Below are positions 34,953 through 43,757 of a stretch of 64,000 bases of DNA, one piece after another. The DNA comes from Streptomyces sp. NBC_00306 (GTDB lineage: Bacteria; Actinomycetota; Actinomycetes; Streptomycetales; Streptomycetaceae): NCBI RefSeq assembly GCF_036169555.1, contig NZ_CP108032.1, positions 372,001-436,000 of the forward strand. Direction: 5' to 3'. Below the pieces are notes generated by a model. The model had not been told where the DNA came from and ran no database searches. It worked only from the letters and a program-made list of their open reading frames with translations. Each line of letters opens with the position of its first letter. Position 1 is the first letter of the stretch. The translations under genes were made by a program, and so were the position numbers.

Positions 34953-35142
34953 TCTCAAGAGCCTCTCTCGTCGGTCCGATCAGTCTGTCCGTGAACGCGG
35001 TGCCCTTGATGAGTACGCGTACTCAACTGCGATGGGTAGGCGACCGGGGGCCGGCCGGAACGGGCTCCCCTTCCGTCGGGTTCTGTCATTCGGTGATCTC
35101 GTCCCCTCATGTCCTTGCGGATCGACTGGCATATTCGCTTCC

Positions 35143-35511
35143 ATGGGCGCCATGACAAGTGAAGAGTTGCCGTCCGGCAACAGATCGGCCTCCACGGGAC
35201 CCCTCGACACGCAGTACGCCGTCGGCGACGTCTGGGTCGTCGTAGCCCGGGGCGAGGTCGATCTCAACAATCTCCCGCCGCTCACCGAAGCCCTCACCCA
35301 GGCAGCCGAAACGCATGCCACGGTCGTCCTCGACGCCTCCGGCATCACCTTCGCCGACTCCACGTTCCTCAACCTGCTCCTGCGCATCCACCAGGCCACC
35401 GACCTGCGCATCGCGGCGCCGGGCCCGCAACTGGAGCGCCTTCTCGACCTGACCGGCGCCGACGGGGTCCTCGATCTCCGGCCGTCGGTCGACGAGGCCA
35501 CCACGCGATAA
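35143..35511 (+). CDS. STAS-domain anti-sigma factor antagonist
   Basis: 122-residue single STAS domain. The core motif VVLDASGITFADSTFLNLLL includes the serine (DST) that partner kinases phosphorylate in SpoIIAA/RsbV/BldG proteins. When unphosphorylated such proteins release a sigma factor by binding its anti-sigma. The next gene encodes a HATPase kinase of the anti-sigma type, the expected partner. The start is ATG 35143 or 35152; no strong ribosome site decides. Confidence 0.88.
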   Translation: MGAMTSEELPSGNRSASTGPLDTQYAVGDVWVVVARGEVDLNNLPPLTEALTQAAETHATVVLDASGITFADSTFLNLLLRIHQATDLRIAAPGPQLERLLDLTGADGVLDLRPSVDEATTR

Positions 35512-35668
35512 GGGGCACCCGCGCCACGCGGCCGGTGGGCCCCACGGGATTGCCCAACCAGATCTCACGGGCCTGCGGGGAGTGCGACAGTGGAAGGCGG
35601 GTAGAGGCCGCCACAGTTATGTGTGGCGTGAATGTTGTGGGACATGGTGTGGGACACAGGGGCCGTGA

Positions 35669-36127
35669 ATGATGGATACGGGGGCCGATGGCAGTGCGAC
35701 GGACGCCGTCGCCCGCAAACCCGCCGCCTGGGCCGGCGCCGCGTACGACGGCGCACCGGGCTCCATCGCAGCGGCCCGGCACTTCGCCGCCCATTTCCTG
35801 ACCCGGCTCCAGGTCCGGCACGGCATCGCCGTCGCGCGTGACGCCGTCGGCGCCGTCCAGCTGGTCGTCAGCGAGCTGATCACCAACGCCTGCAAGTACG
35901 CCCCCGGCCCCTCCTCGCTGAGCCTGGAGCTCGCCGGACGGGTACTGGAGATCACCGTGTCGGACTCCAGCCCCGCGCTGCCGCTCGTGCGAGGCCCCGA
36001 ACCCACCCGTGTCGGCCAGCACGGCCTCGAGATCGTCATGGCGCTGTCCGAGGGCTTCCAGGTGCAGCGGGAACCTTTCGGCAAGAGGATCAAGGTCCGG
36101 GTGCCGCTCGTGCCCGGCTCGCCCTGA
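35669..36127 (+). CDS. RsbW-like ATP-binding protein (HATPase_c_2)
   Basis: 152-residue Bergerat-fold protein. The N-box is VVSELITNACKYAP and the G-box region is TRVGQHGLEIVMALSEGF, with a partly degenerate G1 box (VSDSSPALP instead of DxGxG). It belongs to the large Streptomyces family of serine-protein kinases/anti-sigma factors and follows the STAS gene after 157 bases in the same orientation, so the two probably form a partner switch. The target sigma factor is not encoded beside them. Confidence 0.87.
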   Translation: MMDTGADGSATDAVARKPAAWAGAAYDGAPGSIAAARHFAAHFLTRLQVRHGIAVARDAVGAVQLVVSELITNACKYAPGPSSLSLELAGRVLEITVSDSSPALPLVRGPEPTRVGQHGLEIVMALSEGFQVQREPFGKRIKVRVPLVPGSP

Positions 36128-36269
36128 CCTTCCCGGGCCGCCGAGCCGAAGGAAATCCACCCAGGTCGCCGCACCCCCATATGTGTACGGGGCATGGAGA
36201 TGCAGGGATCGGGCAGCCGGTCCACTATCAGGGGCAATTGGGCGTTTGTGGCGGACAAGGAGACCTGCC

Positions 36270-36497
36270 GTGCTGATGGCTCACCCTGCGGTTCTGAAGA
36301 ACCTGATCGACCGGTACGAAACGCTGAGGACGCTGCACGCCGAGACCGGCAGCGCCCGGGTCCGGCAGCGGATGGACGACATCGCCTACACCCTGTGCGT
36401 CTCCACGGGCACCCGCGATGTGACGGCCGCGCTCATCGCGGCCCGCCGTCAACTCCCCGGCGCCTGCCCTGAGGGCGAGTCGCTCGTCGTGAGCTGA
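36270..36497 (+). CDS. DUF5133 family small protein
   Basis: 75-residue helical protein beginning VLMAHPAVLKNLIDRYETLR and containing YTLCVSTGTRDV, the pattern of the Streptomyces DUF5133 family. GTG 36270 is preceded at seven bases by AAGGAG; ATG 36276 would be too far. Function unknown; many paralogues occur per genome. It converges with the cysteine hydrolase gene with 16 bases between the stops. Confidence 0.85.
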   Translation: MLMAHPAVLKNLIDRYETLRTLHAETGSARVRQRMDDIAYTLCVSTGTRDVTAALIAARRQLPGACPEGESLVVS

Positions 36498-36513
36498 TCC
36501 GCCCGCGCCCTCG

Positions 36514-37077
36514 TCAGAACTCGATGCTGTCCGTACCTCGGATCTCCACGTTCATGTTGCGGTCCATCATCCGCAGCGCCGCTTCGGCCAGATCGGCATG
36601 GATGTGCGCGACGGCGTCGTCCGGCACCGTCACCCGCAGATGCCGGATGTGGGCGTCCAGGGCCGAGTACAGCACGCATTGCTCGGTGACCTGACCGCAC
36701 AGGACGATGTGGTCGACGCCGAGCTGGCCCAGCAGATAGGACAGCGGAGTCTCGAAGAAGATCGAGTGACGTGCTTTGACGACGAACAGCGACTCGTCAT
36801 CGGGCTTCAGCGGTTCGACCAGGTCCGCGTGGGGGCCCGACAGAGCGGCTTCGAGGAGCTCGCCGTGGTGGGAGCGCCACTGCCCGAAGTTGTCGTTGAC
36901 GTAGATGACCGGGACCTTGTGCTCCCGGGCGCGTTCGATCAGTCGCACCACCGCGGGGACGGCCTGCTCGGCGGACGGGATGAGCAGATCCGCGTCGCGG
37001 TGATCGTAGGTGTTGATCATGTCGATCACGATGACGGCACGGTTGCCCAGGCTCTCCGTGGTGGTCATGGTGTCCAT
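36514..37077 (-). CDS. Cysteine hydrolase (isochorismatase-like)
   Basis: 187-residue hydrolase of the isochorismatase fold. The catalytic triad can be read: Asp in VIVIDMINTYDH, Lys in FVVKARHSIFFETPL and the nucleophile Cys in GQVTEQCVLYSALDAH. Members hydrolyse amides such as nicotinamide, ureidoacrylate or isochorismate; the substrate here is undetermined. It diverges from the PLP decarboxylase gene with only 71 bases between the starts, suggesting a joint role, possibly in amine or amide metabolism. Confidence 0.9.
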   Translation of the reverse strand: MDTMTTTESLGNRAVIVIDMINTYDHRDADLLIPSAEQAVPAVVRLIERAREHKVPVIYVNDNFGQWRSHHGELLEAALSGPHADLVEPLKPDDESLFVVKARHSIFFETPLSYLLGQLGVDHIVLCGQVTEQCVLYSALDAHIRHLRVTVPDDAVAHIHADLAEAALRMMDRNMNVEIRGTDSIEF

Positions 37078-37148
37078 GGTTCCACTCCCGTCATGATCAT
37101 GCAGGGGCCGCGGGCGTGCTCGTCGCGGCTGCGGGAACAGGTCGAGTT

Positions 37149-38627
37149 ATGGCTGTAGATCACCGGCAGGCACCGGTCCTGGAAGCACTGGCGCGATACC
37201 ACGAGACCGATGAGCTCGCATTCACGCCACCCGGTCACAAGCAGGCCCGCGGCGCGGACCCCGAAGTGCGGCGCGTCCTCGGCGACGCGGTCTTCTTCGG
37301 CGACGTCCTGGCCATCGGCGGCCTGGACGACCGGCGGATGCGGGGCTCCGTCCTCCAGCGGGCCGAGCGGCTGATGGCCGACGCCGTGCACGCGGACCAC
37401 ACCTTCTTCTCCACCTGCGGCAGCTCCCTCTCGGTGAAGGCCGCCATGCTGACGGTCGCCTCGCCCCACGAGAAGCTCCTCGTCGGCCGCGACGCCCACA
37501 AATCCGTCGTCTCCGGCCTGATCCTTTGCGGTATCGAGCCCGTCTGGGTGGAGCCCCAGTGGGACCCGGTGCGACACCTCGCACACCCTCCGTCCGCGGA
37601 GGCCTTCGAGAAGGCGTTCCAGGAGCATCCCGATGCCCGCGGAGCCCTGGTCACCAGTCCCACGCCGTACGGCGCCGCGGGCGACCTGCGCGCCATCGCG
37701 GAGGTGTGTCACCGCAGGTCCCGGCCGCTCGTGGTCGACGAGGCGTGGGGAGCGCATCTTCCGTTCCACCACGACCTGCCGTCGTGGGCGATGGACGCCG
37801 GCGCGGACATCTGCGTCACCAGCATCCACAAGATGGGCAGCGGGCTGGAACAGGGCTCGGTCTTCCATCTTCAGGGCGACCTGATCGATCCGGCCGACCT
37901 CGCCTCCCGGGCCGATCTGCTGGGCACCACGAGCCCGTCGGTGCTGCTCTACGCGGGCGTAGACGGCTGGCGGCGCCAGATGGCCCTGCACGGCACGGCT
38001 CTGCTGTCGAAGGCGCTGGACCTCGCCGCCGAGGTCCGGGCGGCGATCGAACGCGTAGACGGCCTCCACGTCAACGACGAGCGCGACTTCTGCGGCCCCG
38101 GGCTGGCCGTCGAGTTCGATCCCCTGCCGGTGGTCATCGACCTCCAGGCACTGGACACCACCGGATACCGGGCCGCCGACTGGCTTCGTGAGCACCACCA
38201 CCTGGACATGCATGTGGTCGATCACCGCCGCATCAGCGCCCAGCTCACCCACGCGGACGACGCATCCACCACCCGGGCCCTGTTGGACGCGCTGGCCGAC
38301 CTCGTCCGGCACGCACCGGAGCTGCGGCCCGCGCCGCGCGTGGCCGTGCCCGAGCCCGGCGAGCTGCGCCTGGAGCAGGCGTGCCTGCCCCGTGACGCCT
38401 TCTTCTCCCGCACCGAGGATGTCGCCCTCGACGCGGCGGAGGGCCGGGTGGCGGCGGAGATGCTCACGCCGTACCCGCCCGGCATCCCTGCCGTACTGCC
38501 CGGCGAGCGGCTCACCCGACCCGTGCTGCGCTACCTGCGCACCGGCATCGACGCGGGCATGAACGTGCCGGACGCCGCCGACAGGCGGCTGCAGACCGTA
38601 CGCGTCATGGCGGGCGACGACGCCTGA
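37149..38627 (+). CDS. PLP-dependent Orn/Lys/Arg decarboxylase family protein
   Basis: 492-residue fold-type I PLP enzyme. The PLP lysine is in TSIHKMGSG (about K228), the aspartate in VVDEAWGAHLPF binds the pyridine nitrogen, and the opening FTPPGHKQARG is typical of the shorter Orn/Lys/Arg decarboxylases of Gram-positive bacteria. It probably makes a diamine (cadaverine, putrescine or agmatine). ATG 37149 is chosen; a GTG 33 bases upstream is possible. It may supply the polyamines that the first operon of the window can import and degrade. Confidence 0.9.
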   Translation: MAVDHRQAPVLEALARYHETDELAFTPPGHKQARGADPEVRRVLGDAVFFGDVLAIGGLDDRRMRGSVLQRAERLMADAVHADHTFFSTCGSSLSVKAAMLTVASPHEKLLVGRDAHKSVVSGLILCGIEPVWVEPQWDPVRHLAHPPSAEAFEKAFQEHPDARGALVTSPTPYGAAGDLRAIAEVCHRRSRPLVVDEAWGAHLPFHHDLPSWAMDAGADICVTSIHKMGSGLEQGSVFHLQGDLIDPADLASRADLLGTTSPSVLLYAGVDGWRRQMALHGTALLSKALDLAAEVRAAIERVDGLHVNDERDFCGPGLAVEFDPLPVVIDLQALDTTGYRAADWLREHHHLDMHVVDHRRISAQLTHADDASTTRALLDALADLVRHAPELRPAPRVAVPEPGELRLEQACLPRDAFFSRTEDVALDAAEGRVAAEMLTPYPPGIPAVLPGERLTRPVLRYLRTGIDAGMNVPDAADRRLQTVRVMAGDDA

Positions 38628-38765
38628 CGCGAGAGCCGAACGGATGGTCGGCCCGATCACCCGGAGTGCCGGTCACGTCGCGGGGAACACGGTCGACACA
38701 TCGAAGGTGGCGCCGGGCCCGGCCACGAGTCCGGGCCGACGGCGCGCAGGAGAGGAGTGGCCGTC

Positions 38766-39254
38766 ATGGCTTCTGACGACGTGGTGGAACTGATCCTCGA
38801 GGACCACCGGAGCATGGAGGACCTGTTCCGCCGGATGCGCAGTGTGGACGAGGACCGCGCGAAGGCGCTGCGGGAGTTCTCCGCACTCCTCGTCGCGCAT
38901 GCCGAGGCGGAGGAGTCCGAGGTCTACCCGGCACTGAAGCGGTACAAGGACATCGACAACGACGAGGTCGAGCACGGCTCGGAGGAGCACGACGAGGGCC
39001 ATGAGGCGCTGCTGCACCTGCTGGAGGTCGAGGACACGGGCGGCGAGGAGTGGGACGAGAAGCTGGAGGAGCTGTCCGAGGCCGTCGCGCACCACCTCGA
39101 CGAGGAGGAGCGCACGCTGCTGAACGACGCCCGGGAGAACGTGGCCGACGATCGCCGCACCGAACTCGGCAGGGCGTTCCTGAAGGCGAGGGCCGACCAG
39201 CTGGCGTCCGACTGCGGCGACATCGAGAACGTACGCCGTCTCGTCCGGGGCTGA
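38766..39254 (+). CDS. Hemerythrin-domain protein
   Basis: 162-residue acidic four-helix protein. Metal ligands are recognisable: ILEDHRSMEDLF, LLVAHAEAEESEVYP, EEHDEGHEALL and AHHLDEEERTLL, the His/Glu pattern of bacterial hemerythrin-like proteins binding a di-iron centre. Roles in oxygen or NO sensing, iron storage or stress are known for the family; which applies is unknown. AGGAGAGGAG precedes ATG 38766; an in-frame GTG at 38757 would overlap that site. Confidence 0.92.
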   Translation: MASDDVVELILEDHRSMEDLFRRMRSVDEDRAKALREFSALLVAHAEAEESEVYPALKRYKDIDNDEVEHGSEEHDEGHEALLHLLEVEDTGGEEWDEKLEELSEAVAHHLDEEERTLLNDARENVADDRRTELGRAFLKARADQLASDCGDIENVRRLVRG

Positions 39255-39314
39255 GCCTCGCCCGGGGCCGGCGTCGGGCCCTTCGACGCGGGGCTGAGCC
39301 TCGTCGGGGGCCGC

Positions 39315-39340
39315 GGGCGGCCGCCTCGACGCGGCCGCCC
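39315..39340. terminator. GC-rich hairpin between hemerythrin and the convergent gene
   Basis: Perfect 10-bp inverted repeat GGGCGGCCGC / GCGGCCGCCC with a 6-base loop, within a 140-base gap of repeated GC-rich motifs between two convergent genes. Confidence 0.7.
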
Positions 39341-39397
39341 CTCGGCCGCCCGTGCCGGCCTCGAGGCGCCCGCCCGGCCCCGGCTCCCCGGCGCCCG

Positions 39398-39847
39398 TCA
39401 GGAACCCGGCGGCAGCGCCGTGTGATCGGGGTGCCGCGGGGTCCGGCGGGCCTCCTTCATCTCGGCCTCGTACAGATGGTCACGGCCCTCGGCGAGCTGA
39501 TCGCGCACCTGACGCTCGACGTCCTGGAACGGCCGGTAGTAGGTCTCGTTGTAGGCCTCGACGATCTGGAAGGTCCAGTGGCCGGGAATGACATTCCGGC
39601 CCAGGATCTCCCGCTCGACGAGATCGGCCAGGCGATCGTGGCCGGCTTCGCGCAGGAGACGGACGGCGTCGTCGAGCTGCAGGTCCGCCGAGCCGGTCAG
39701 CTGATGGAATCCGTACAGATGCCCGCGCGCCCGCTCCGTGGTCTCCAGCGCCTTCGACAAGGCACCCAGCGCCTCGACCGTCTTGTCACTCATGCCCACC
39801 GGGCGCCGGTGCGCCGCGTCGGGGCCGTCGTTCCGTTCGTCACTCAC
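39398..39847 (-). CDS. Conserved hypothetical Streptomyces protein
   Basis: 149-residue soluble, largely helical protein. The core (TVEALGALSKALETTERARG through LYGFHQLTGSADLQLDDAV) looks like an all-alpha bundle, and the middle contains ILGRNVIPGHWTFQIVEAYN with conserved aromatic residues. I do not know a function. The GTG start at 39845-39847 has AGGGGA nine bases before it; an internal ATG at 39791-39793 is an alternative. It diverges from the cold-shock gene across a 415-base gap. Confidence 0.75.
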   Translation of the reverse strand: MSDERNDGPDAAHRRPVGMSDKTVEALGALSKALETTERARGHLYGFHQLTGSADLQLDDAVRLLREAGHDRLADLVEREILGRNVIPGHWTFQIVEAYNETYYRPFQDVERQVRDQLAEGRDHLYEAEMKEARRTPRHPDHTALPPGS

Positions 39848-40262
39848 CCTTCACGTGTCCCCTGCCGCCATCGCCGTATGTTCGGCACTTCGGGTGGTCT
39901 TCGCTGCGGGCCGGGCAGCACAGGGGGTCCGAGGAGCAAGCCCACGCACCGGCCGGTCGGCGCCTGCCAAGGCCCCGGAAATATTTCTCCTACGGCAACT
40001 GGAGAATTAGCCTCCACGGCCGCAATAATTTTGGCCGCCATTTCCCGGCGACAAGCAACGTCACGAGCACTCTCGGCGCCACCGTGCTAATGTTGATCTC
40101 AGTTGCAGTTGTGGTTCCCAAAGACTTCAAGTGCCCTCAGCGGTTTTCTGAACCGGCGAGAGCACTTTTGCATTTCCGGTCCTCCGGAACGGGGCAATCA
40201 TCACGGCGACTCGAGGTCCGCACAGTGCGGTCCTCTGGGCAACGCCCCGAAGGAGATATGAC
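39848..40262. promoter_or_regulatory. Long AT-richer leader of the cold-shock gene
   Basis: 415 bases without a supported gene, distinctly less GC-rich than the surroundings from about 39970 to 40200. It probably holds the cspA-like promoter and a long structured 5' leader, as known for cold-shock genes. A small dyad TTCCGGTCCTCCGGAA lies at 40177-40192. The ribosome site GAAGGAGAT stands just before ATG 40263. Exact promoter boxes were not assigned. Confidence 0.5.
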
Positions 40263-40466
40263 ATGGCCAGTGGCACCGTGAAGTGGTTCAACGCGGAAAA
40301 GGGTTTCGGCTTCATCGAGCAGGACGGTGGCGGCGCTGACGTCTTCGCCCACTACTCGAACATCGCCACCCAGGGCTTCCGTGAGCTTCAGGAAGGCCAG
40401 AAGGTGAACTTCGACGTCACGCAGGGCCAGAAGGGCCCGCAGGCCGAGAACATCGTTCCCGCCTGA
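40263..40466 (+). CDS. Cold-shock protein, CspA family (copy 1)
   Basis: 67-residue single-stranded nucleic-acid chaperone. RNP1 (KGFGFIEQ) and RNP2 (VFAHYSNI) are intact. It unfolds mRNA at low temperature and is often abundant at all temperatures in Streptomyces. It has its own leader and a very strong terminator, and is followed by a DEAD-box RNA helicase gene, the same order as the S. coelicolor SCO5921-SCO5920 region. Confidence 0.96.
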   Translation: MASGTVKWFNAEKGFGFIEQDGGGADVFAHYSNIATQGFRELQEGQKVNFDVTQGQKGPQAENIVPA

Positions 40467-40484
40467 CGCTGACACGTACGACGC

Positions 40485-40520
40485 AGCTGGGGCCCGCACC
40501 TTGGGGTGCGGGCCCCAGCT
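40485..40520. terminator. Strong terminator after the cold-shock gene
   Basis: Perfect 16-bp inverted repeat AGCTGGGGCCCGCACC / GGTGCGGGCCCCAGCT with loop TTGG, 18 bases after the stop. It should insulate the short cold-shock transcript from the helicase gene. Confidence 0.93.
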
Positions 40521-40801
40521 CGTTGCTTTTCGCAGCATCTGCACGCGGGCGCCATGCGGGGCCGATCCGGCCCCCGGCAGCCCGCAGCGGGTGAACGCGC
40601 CTCCATGGCGAAAGGCCCGACCGGGTCCGTTCAGCCCGCACTTTCCCTGCCTTCAGGCGAATTCTCGCCTCCCGCAGACAGACGAGGCAGCCGTATTCCC
40701 CCTGTTTCGCTCCATCTTTTTCCGGTCCGTTCCTGCGAATCTCCGCGCGGCATGCCGCTGCCGGAATTCCTCGATACGTACCGCATCGAGGAAGGTTCTT
40801 C

Positions 40802-42334
40802 ATGAACCGCACGACTCGCACGAACGACCGCTACTCCCGCACCAGCGGCGGCTCCGGCAGGGGCGGCTACCGCTCCCAGACCGGCGGCCGCTCGGGTGCT
40901 CCCAACCGCTCCGGCGCCCCCAACCGCTCCGGCGGCTACGGACGTCGACCGGCCGCGCTCCAGGGCGAGTTCGCTCTCCCGGTGACGATCACCCCGGCGC
41001 TGCCCCCGGCCGCGGCCTTCTCGGACCTGGACATGCCGGCTCCCCTGATGGCCGCGCTGACCGCGGAAGGCATGAGCGTGCCGTTCCCGATCCAGGCCGC
41101 CACCCTGCCCAACTCCCTTGCCGGACGCGACGTGCTGGGCCGCGGACGCACCGGCTCCGGTAAGACCCTGGCCTTCGGCCTGGCCCTGCTGGCCCGTACC
41201 GAGGGTCAGCGCGCCGAGCCGCGGCGGCCGCTCGCTCTGGTCCTCGTCCCCACGCGTGAACTCGCGCAGCAGGTCACCGACGCGCTCACCCCCTATGCCC
41301 GGTCGCTGAAGCTGCGGCTGGCGACCGTGGTCGGCGGGATGTCGATCGGCCGTCAGGCCGGCGCGCTGCGCGGCGGTGCCGAGGTGGTCGTCGCGACCCC
41401 CGGACGTCTCAAGGACCTGATCGACCGCGGCGACTGCTCGCTGGAGCGGGTCGGCATCACCGTTCTCGACGAGGCGGACCAGATGGCCGACATGGGCTTC
41501 ATGCCGCAGGTCACCGCGCTGCTCGACCAGGTGCGCCCCGAGGGCCAGCGGATGCTGTTCTCGGCCACCCTGGACCGCAATGTGGACCGTCTGGTGCGCC
41601 GCTACCTGCACGACCCGGTCGTCCACTCCGTCGACCCCTCGGCGGGCGCGGTGACGACGATGGAGCACCACGTGCTGCACGTCCACGTCACCGACAAGTA
41701 CGCAACGACCACCGAGATCGCCGCGCGCGACGGCCGGGTGATCATGTTCCTGGACACCAAGCACGCGGTCGACGGGCTCACGAAGCATCTGCTGAACAGC
41801 GGTGTACGGGCGGCGGCGCTGCACGGCGGCAAGTCCCAGCCGCAACGCACGCGTACCCTCGCCCAGTTCAAGGAGGGGCACGTCACGGTGCTCGTCGCCA
41901 CGAACGTGGCAGCGCGCGGTATCCACGTCGACAATCTCGACCTGGTCGTCAACGTGGACCCGCCGAGTGACCACAAGGACTACCTCCACCGCGGTGGGCG
42001 CACCGCCCGAGCGGGTGAGTCCGGCAGTGTCGTCACGCTGGTTCTGCCCAACCAGCGGCGCGACATGATGCGGCTGATGGCGGACGCCGGCATCACCCCG
42101 CAGACCGCGCAGGTCCGTTCCGGTGAGGCCGAACTGAGCCGTATCACCGGCGCGCAGGCGCCGTCGGGTGTTCCGGTCACCATCGCCGCACCGGCGGCGG
42201 AGCGTGCCAAGCGCGGTGCGTCCTCCTCCTCGCGCGGCAGGCGCAGCCGGCCCGCCCAGGCCCGCCGTGCGGGCAGCACTTCCCGCACAGCGTCCGGCAG
42301 TTCGCAGCGGCCGGTCCGCGGCGCGGCCGCCTAG
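40802..42334 (+). CDS. DEAD-box ATP-dependent RNA helicase
   Basis: 510-residue helicase. Q-motif PFPIQAATL, Walker A GRTGSGKT (from about residue 114), VVVATPGRL, DEAD at about 223-226, SAT motif (LFSATL) and motif VI YLHRGGRTARAG are all present. The N-terminal 50 residues and C-terminal 60 residues are Arg/Gly/Ser-rich disordered RNA-binding tails. It resembles the RhlE/CshA group acting in ribosome biogenesis and RNA decay, and with the neighbouring Csp gene it suggests a cold-adaptation locus. Confidence 0.95.
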   Translation: MNRTTRTNDRYSRTSGGSGRGGYRSQTGGRSGAPNRSGAPNRSGGYGRRPAALQGEFALPVTITPALPPAAAFSDLDMPAPLMAALTAEGMSVPFPIQAATLPNSLAGRDVLGRGRTGSGKTLAFGLALLARTEGQRAEPRRPLALVLVPTRELAQQVTDALTPYARSLKLRLATVVGGMSIGRQAGALRGGAEVVVATPGRLKDLIDRGDCSLERVGITVLDEADQMADMGFMPQVTALLDQVRPEGQRMLFSATLDRNVDRLVRRYLHDPVVHSVDPSAGAVTTMEHHVLHVHVTDKYATTTEIAARDGRVIMFLDTKHAVDGLTKHLLNSGVRAAALHGGKSQPQRTRTLAQFKEGHVTVLVATNVAARGIHVDNLDLVVNVDPPSDHKDYLHRGGRTARAGESGSVVTLVLPNQRRDMMRLMADAGITPQTAQVRSGEAELSRITGAQAPSGVPVTIAAPAAERAKRGASSSSRGRRSRPAQARRAGSTSRTASGSSQRPVRGAAA

Positions 42335-42567
42335 GGAGTGTCCTTGCGGACACGCCCCAGGGACACGACTGCGGTTCACGAGGACCTGTCCGGTTCATGA
42401 ACCACCCGTACCGGCAGGCTCCGTCGACGCGGCTTCACGTGAAGTCACCGTCTCCACGGCGCCTGCCGGTGCACAGTCGCACCCGGCCACCGGCCATCGC
42501 CCGTACCGTGTACTCCATCCCGCGGACCGCACCCCGGCCCTGCCTTCCCCTCGACCTGTGAGGCATC

Positions 42568-42873
42568 ATGCGCTGCGTCATCGCCCGTTTCCCGTTCGAC
42601 CTCTTCAAGAACGAAGTCCAGGACGCGATGAAGGGCATCAAGCCCGAACCCATCACGGGAGAGTCCGTGATCATCGGCCGACGGCACTACCCCGTCAAGC
42701 AGGTCGGTGAAGTCATCACCCGGCAGGACCGCCGCGACTTCACCGCCGCCGAAGTGACCCGGGCCCTGGTCCGCCTGGGCTTCACCTGCCGCGCCGTCCC
42801 AGTTGAGGAGCCGGCGGTCGCGCTGACTCCGGTCGAGAACGCCTCAGCGCTTCTCGGCACTCCCGCACAGTAG
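42568..42873 (+). CDS. SCO5918-like family protein
   Basis: 101-residue protein starting MRCVIARFPFDLFKNEVQDA, with VIIGRRHYPVKQVGEVITRQ in the middle. This matches the small Streptomyces family named after SCO5918, found beside the same helicase and cold-shock genes. The fold and role are unknown; the basic, beta-rich central part could bind nucleic acid, and its fixed linkage to RNA helicase points to RNA metabolism (inference). Confidence 0.85.
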   Translation: MRCVIARFPFDLFKNEVQDAMKGIKPEPITGESVIIGRRHYPVKQVGEVITRQDRRDFTAAEVTRALVRLGFTCRAVPVEEPAVALTPVENASALLGTPAQ

Positions 42874-42884
42874 AATCGCTGCCC

Positions 42885-43262
42885 ATGTCGAAGCCTGATG
42901 ATCTGCTCGTCGATGTCGCCGCGATGGTGGAGTCGGAGCAAACCAATCAGATGTCCCTGACCGTGGTCGTACACGGCGCTGTCATCACCGGCCGCCTGGC
43001 CCCCGAAACCGTGTGGAGGCAACGGGTCGCCGAGGTCCTCAAGGACTCGGACCGGCTGGGACCGTTCTCCAGCATCTTCATGAAGACCGACGTCGCCGCC
43101 CACCGTCGCGAGGAGGGGCAGCCGCCGACGCATCTGCACTTCCACGTCGCCCGGATCCTCCAGGGCACGCTCGGTATCCCGGAAACCGGTGGCATGTACC
43201 GCATCGCCATCAAGGACGTCAGCGCCTGGACGGTCGGGGACTTCAGCTACTCGGACAACTGA
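42885..43262 (+). CDS. Hypothetical protein, possibly GvpU-like
   Basis: 125-residue soluble protein beginning MSKPDDLLVDVAAMVESEQT, with a beta-rich middle LTVVVHGAVITGRLAP and histidines in THLHFHVARIL. The pattern faintly recalls the gas-vesicle accessory protein GvpU, but no other gvp gene is near and I cannot confirm it. It follows the SCO5918-like gene by 11 bases and is probably cotranscribed. Treat as conserved hypothetical. Confidence 0.75.
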   Translation: MSKPDDLLVDVAAMVESEQTNQMSLTVVVHGAVITGRLAPETVWRQRVAEVLKDSDRLGPFSSIFMKTDVAAHRREEGQPPTHLHFHVARILQGTLGIPETGGMYRIAIKDVSAWTVGDFSYSDN

Positions 43263-43267
43263 CAGCA

Positions 43268-43299
43268 CCCCTGTGCCCGGCGGTGTCCGGGCACAGGGG
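43268..43299. terminator. Hairpin terminator after the hypothetical gene
   Basis: Perfect 13-bp inverted repeat CCCCTGTGCCCGG / CCGGGCACAGGGG with a 6-base loop, six bases after the stop. Confidence 0.88.
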
Positions 43300-43486
43300 C
43301 GGACCGAGGACACAGCGCACGGATCGCAGGGTTCCGCAGGGCCGGTACGGATTCGTCCGAGGGCTGCACGGCGGTGACGCAGGCAAGTCCGCTGGCCAGG
43401 GCGACGGACCCCACACGCGCCGACGAGCGTAGATGCATGCATGACGGGCACGCGGCAGACACCGCACCCTTCGAAAGGATTCCGTC

Positions 43487-43729
43487 ATGGTTATCGCAGG
43501 CGTCATCGCCCTCTGTGTCGTGCTCGCCGTACTCGCCTTCCTCCTGCCGCGCCTCTCGCGGCACCCCGAGCGCGGTACGCAGCGTTCGCTCGGTATGGGG
43601 GCACGCGCGGGCAGCAAGGCTCCCGGCCCGCTCGGGCGGCTCTTCAGCAAGCCGTTCCACAGCAGCTCGCGGGCTGTCGGCAAGAGCGGCTCCGCCGGCC
43701 GTCGCGCGCGTCGCAAGATGCCGTTCTGA
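43487..43729 (+). CDS. DUF6411-like small membrane protein
   Basis: 80-residue protein with one N-terminal membrane span (VIAGVIALCVVLAVLAFLLP) and a basic cytoplasmic tail ending in GRRARRKMPF. It resembles the Streptomyces DUF6411 family. It is followed after 28 bases by another tiny membrane protein. Function unknown. Confidence 0.8.
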   Translation: MVIAGVIALCVVLAVLAFLLPRLSRHPERGTQRSLGMGARAGSKAPGPLGRLFSKPFHSSSRAVGKSGSAGRRARRKMPF

Positions 43730-43757
43730 CAGCGACACGACCCGGGAGACGACACAA

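Noticed and set aside
42885..43262. Gas vesicle gene cluster
   Set aside because: Only a faint GvpU-like resemblance; no gvpA or other gvp gene is in the window.
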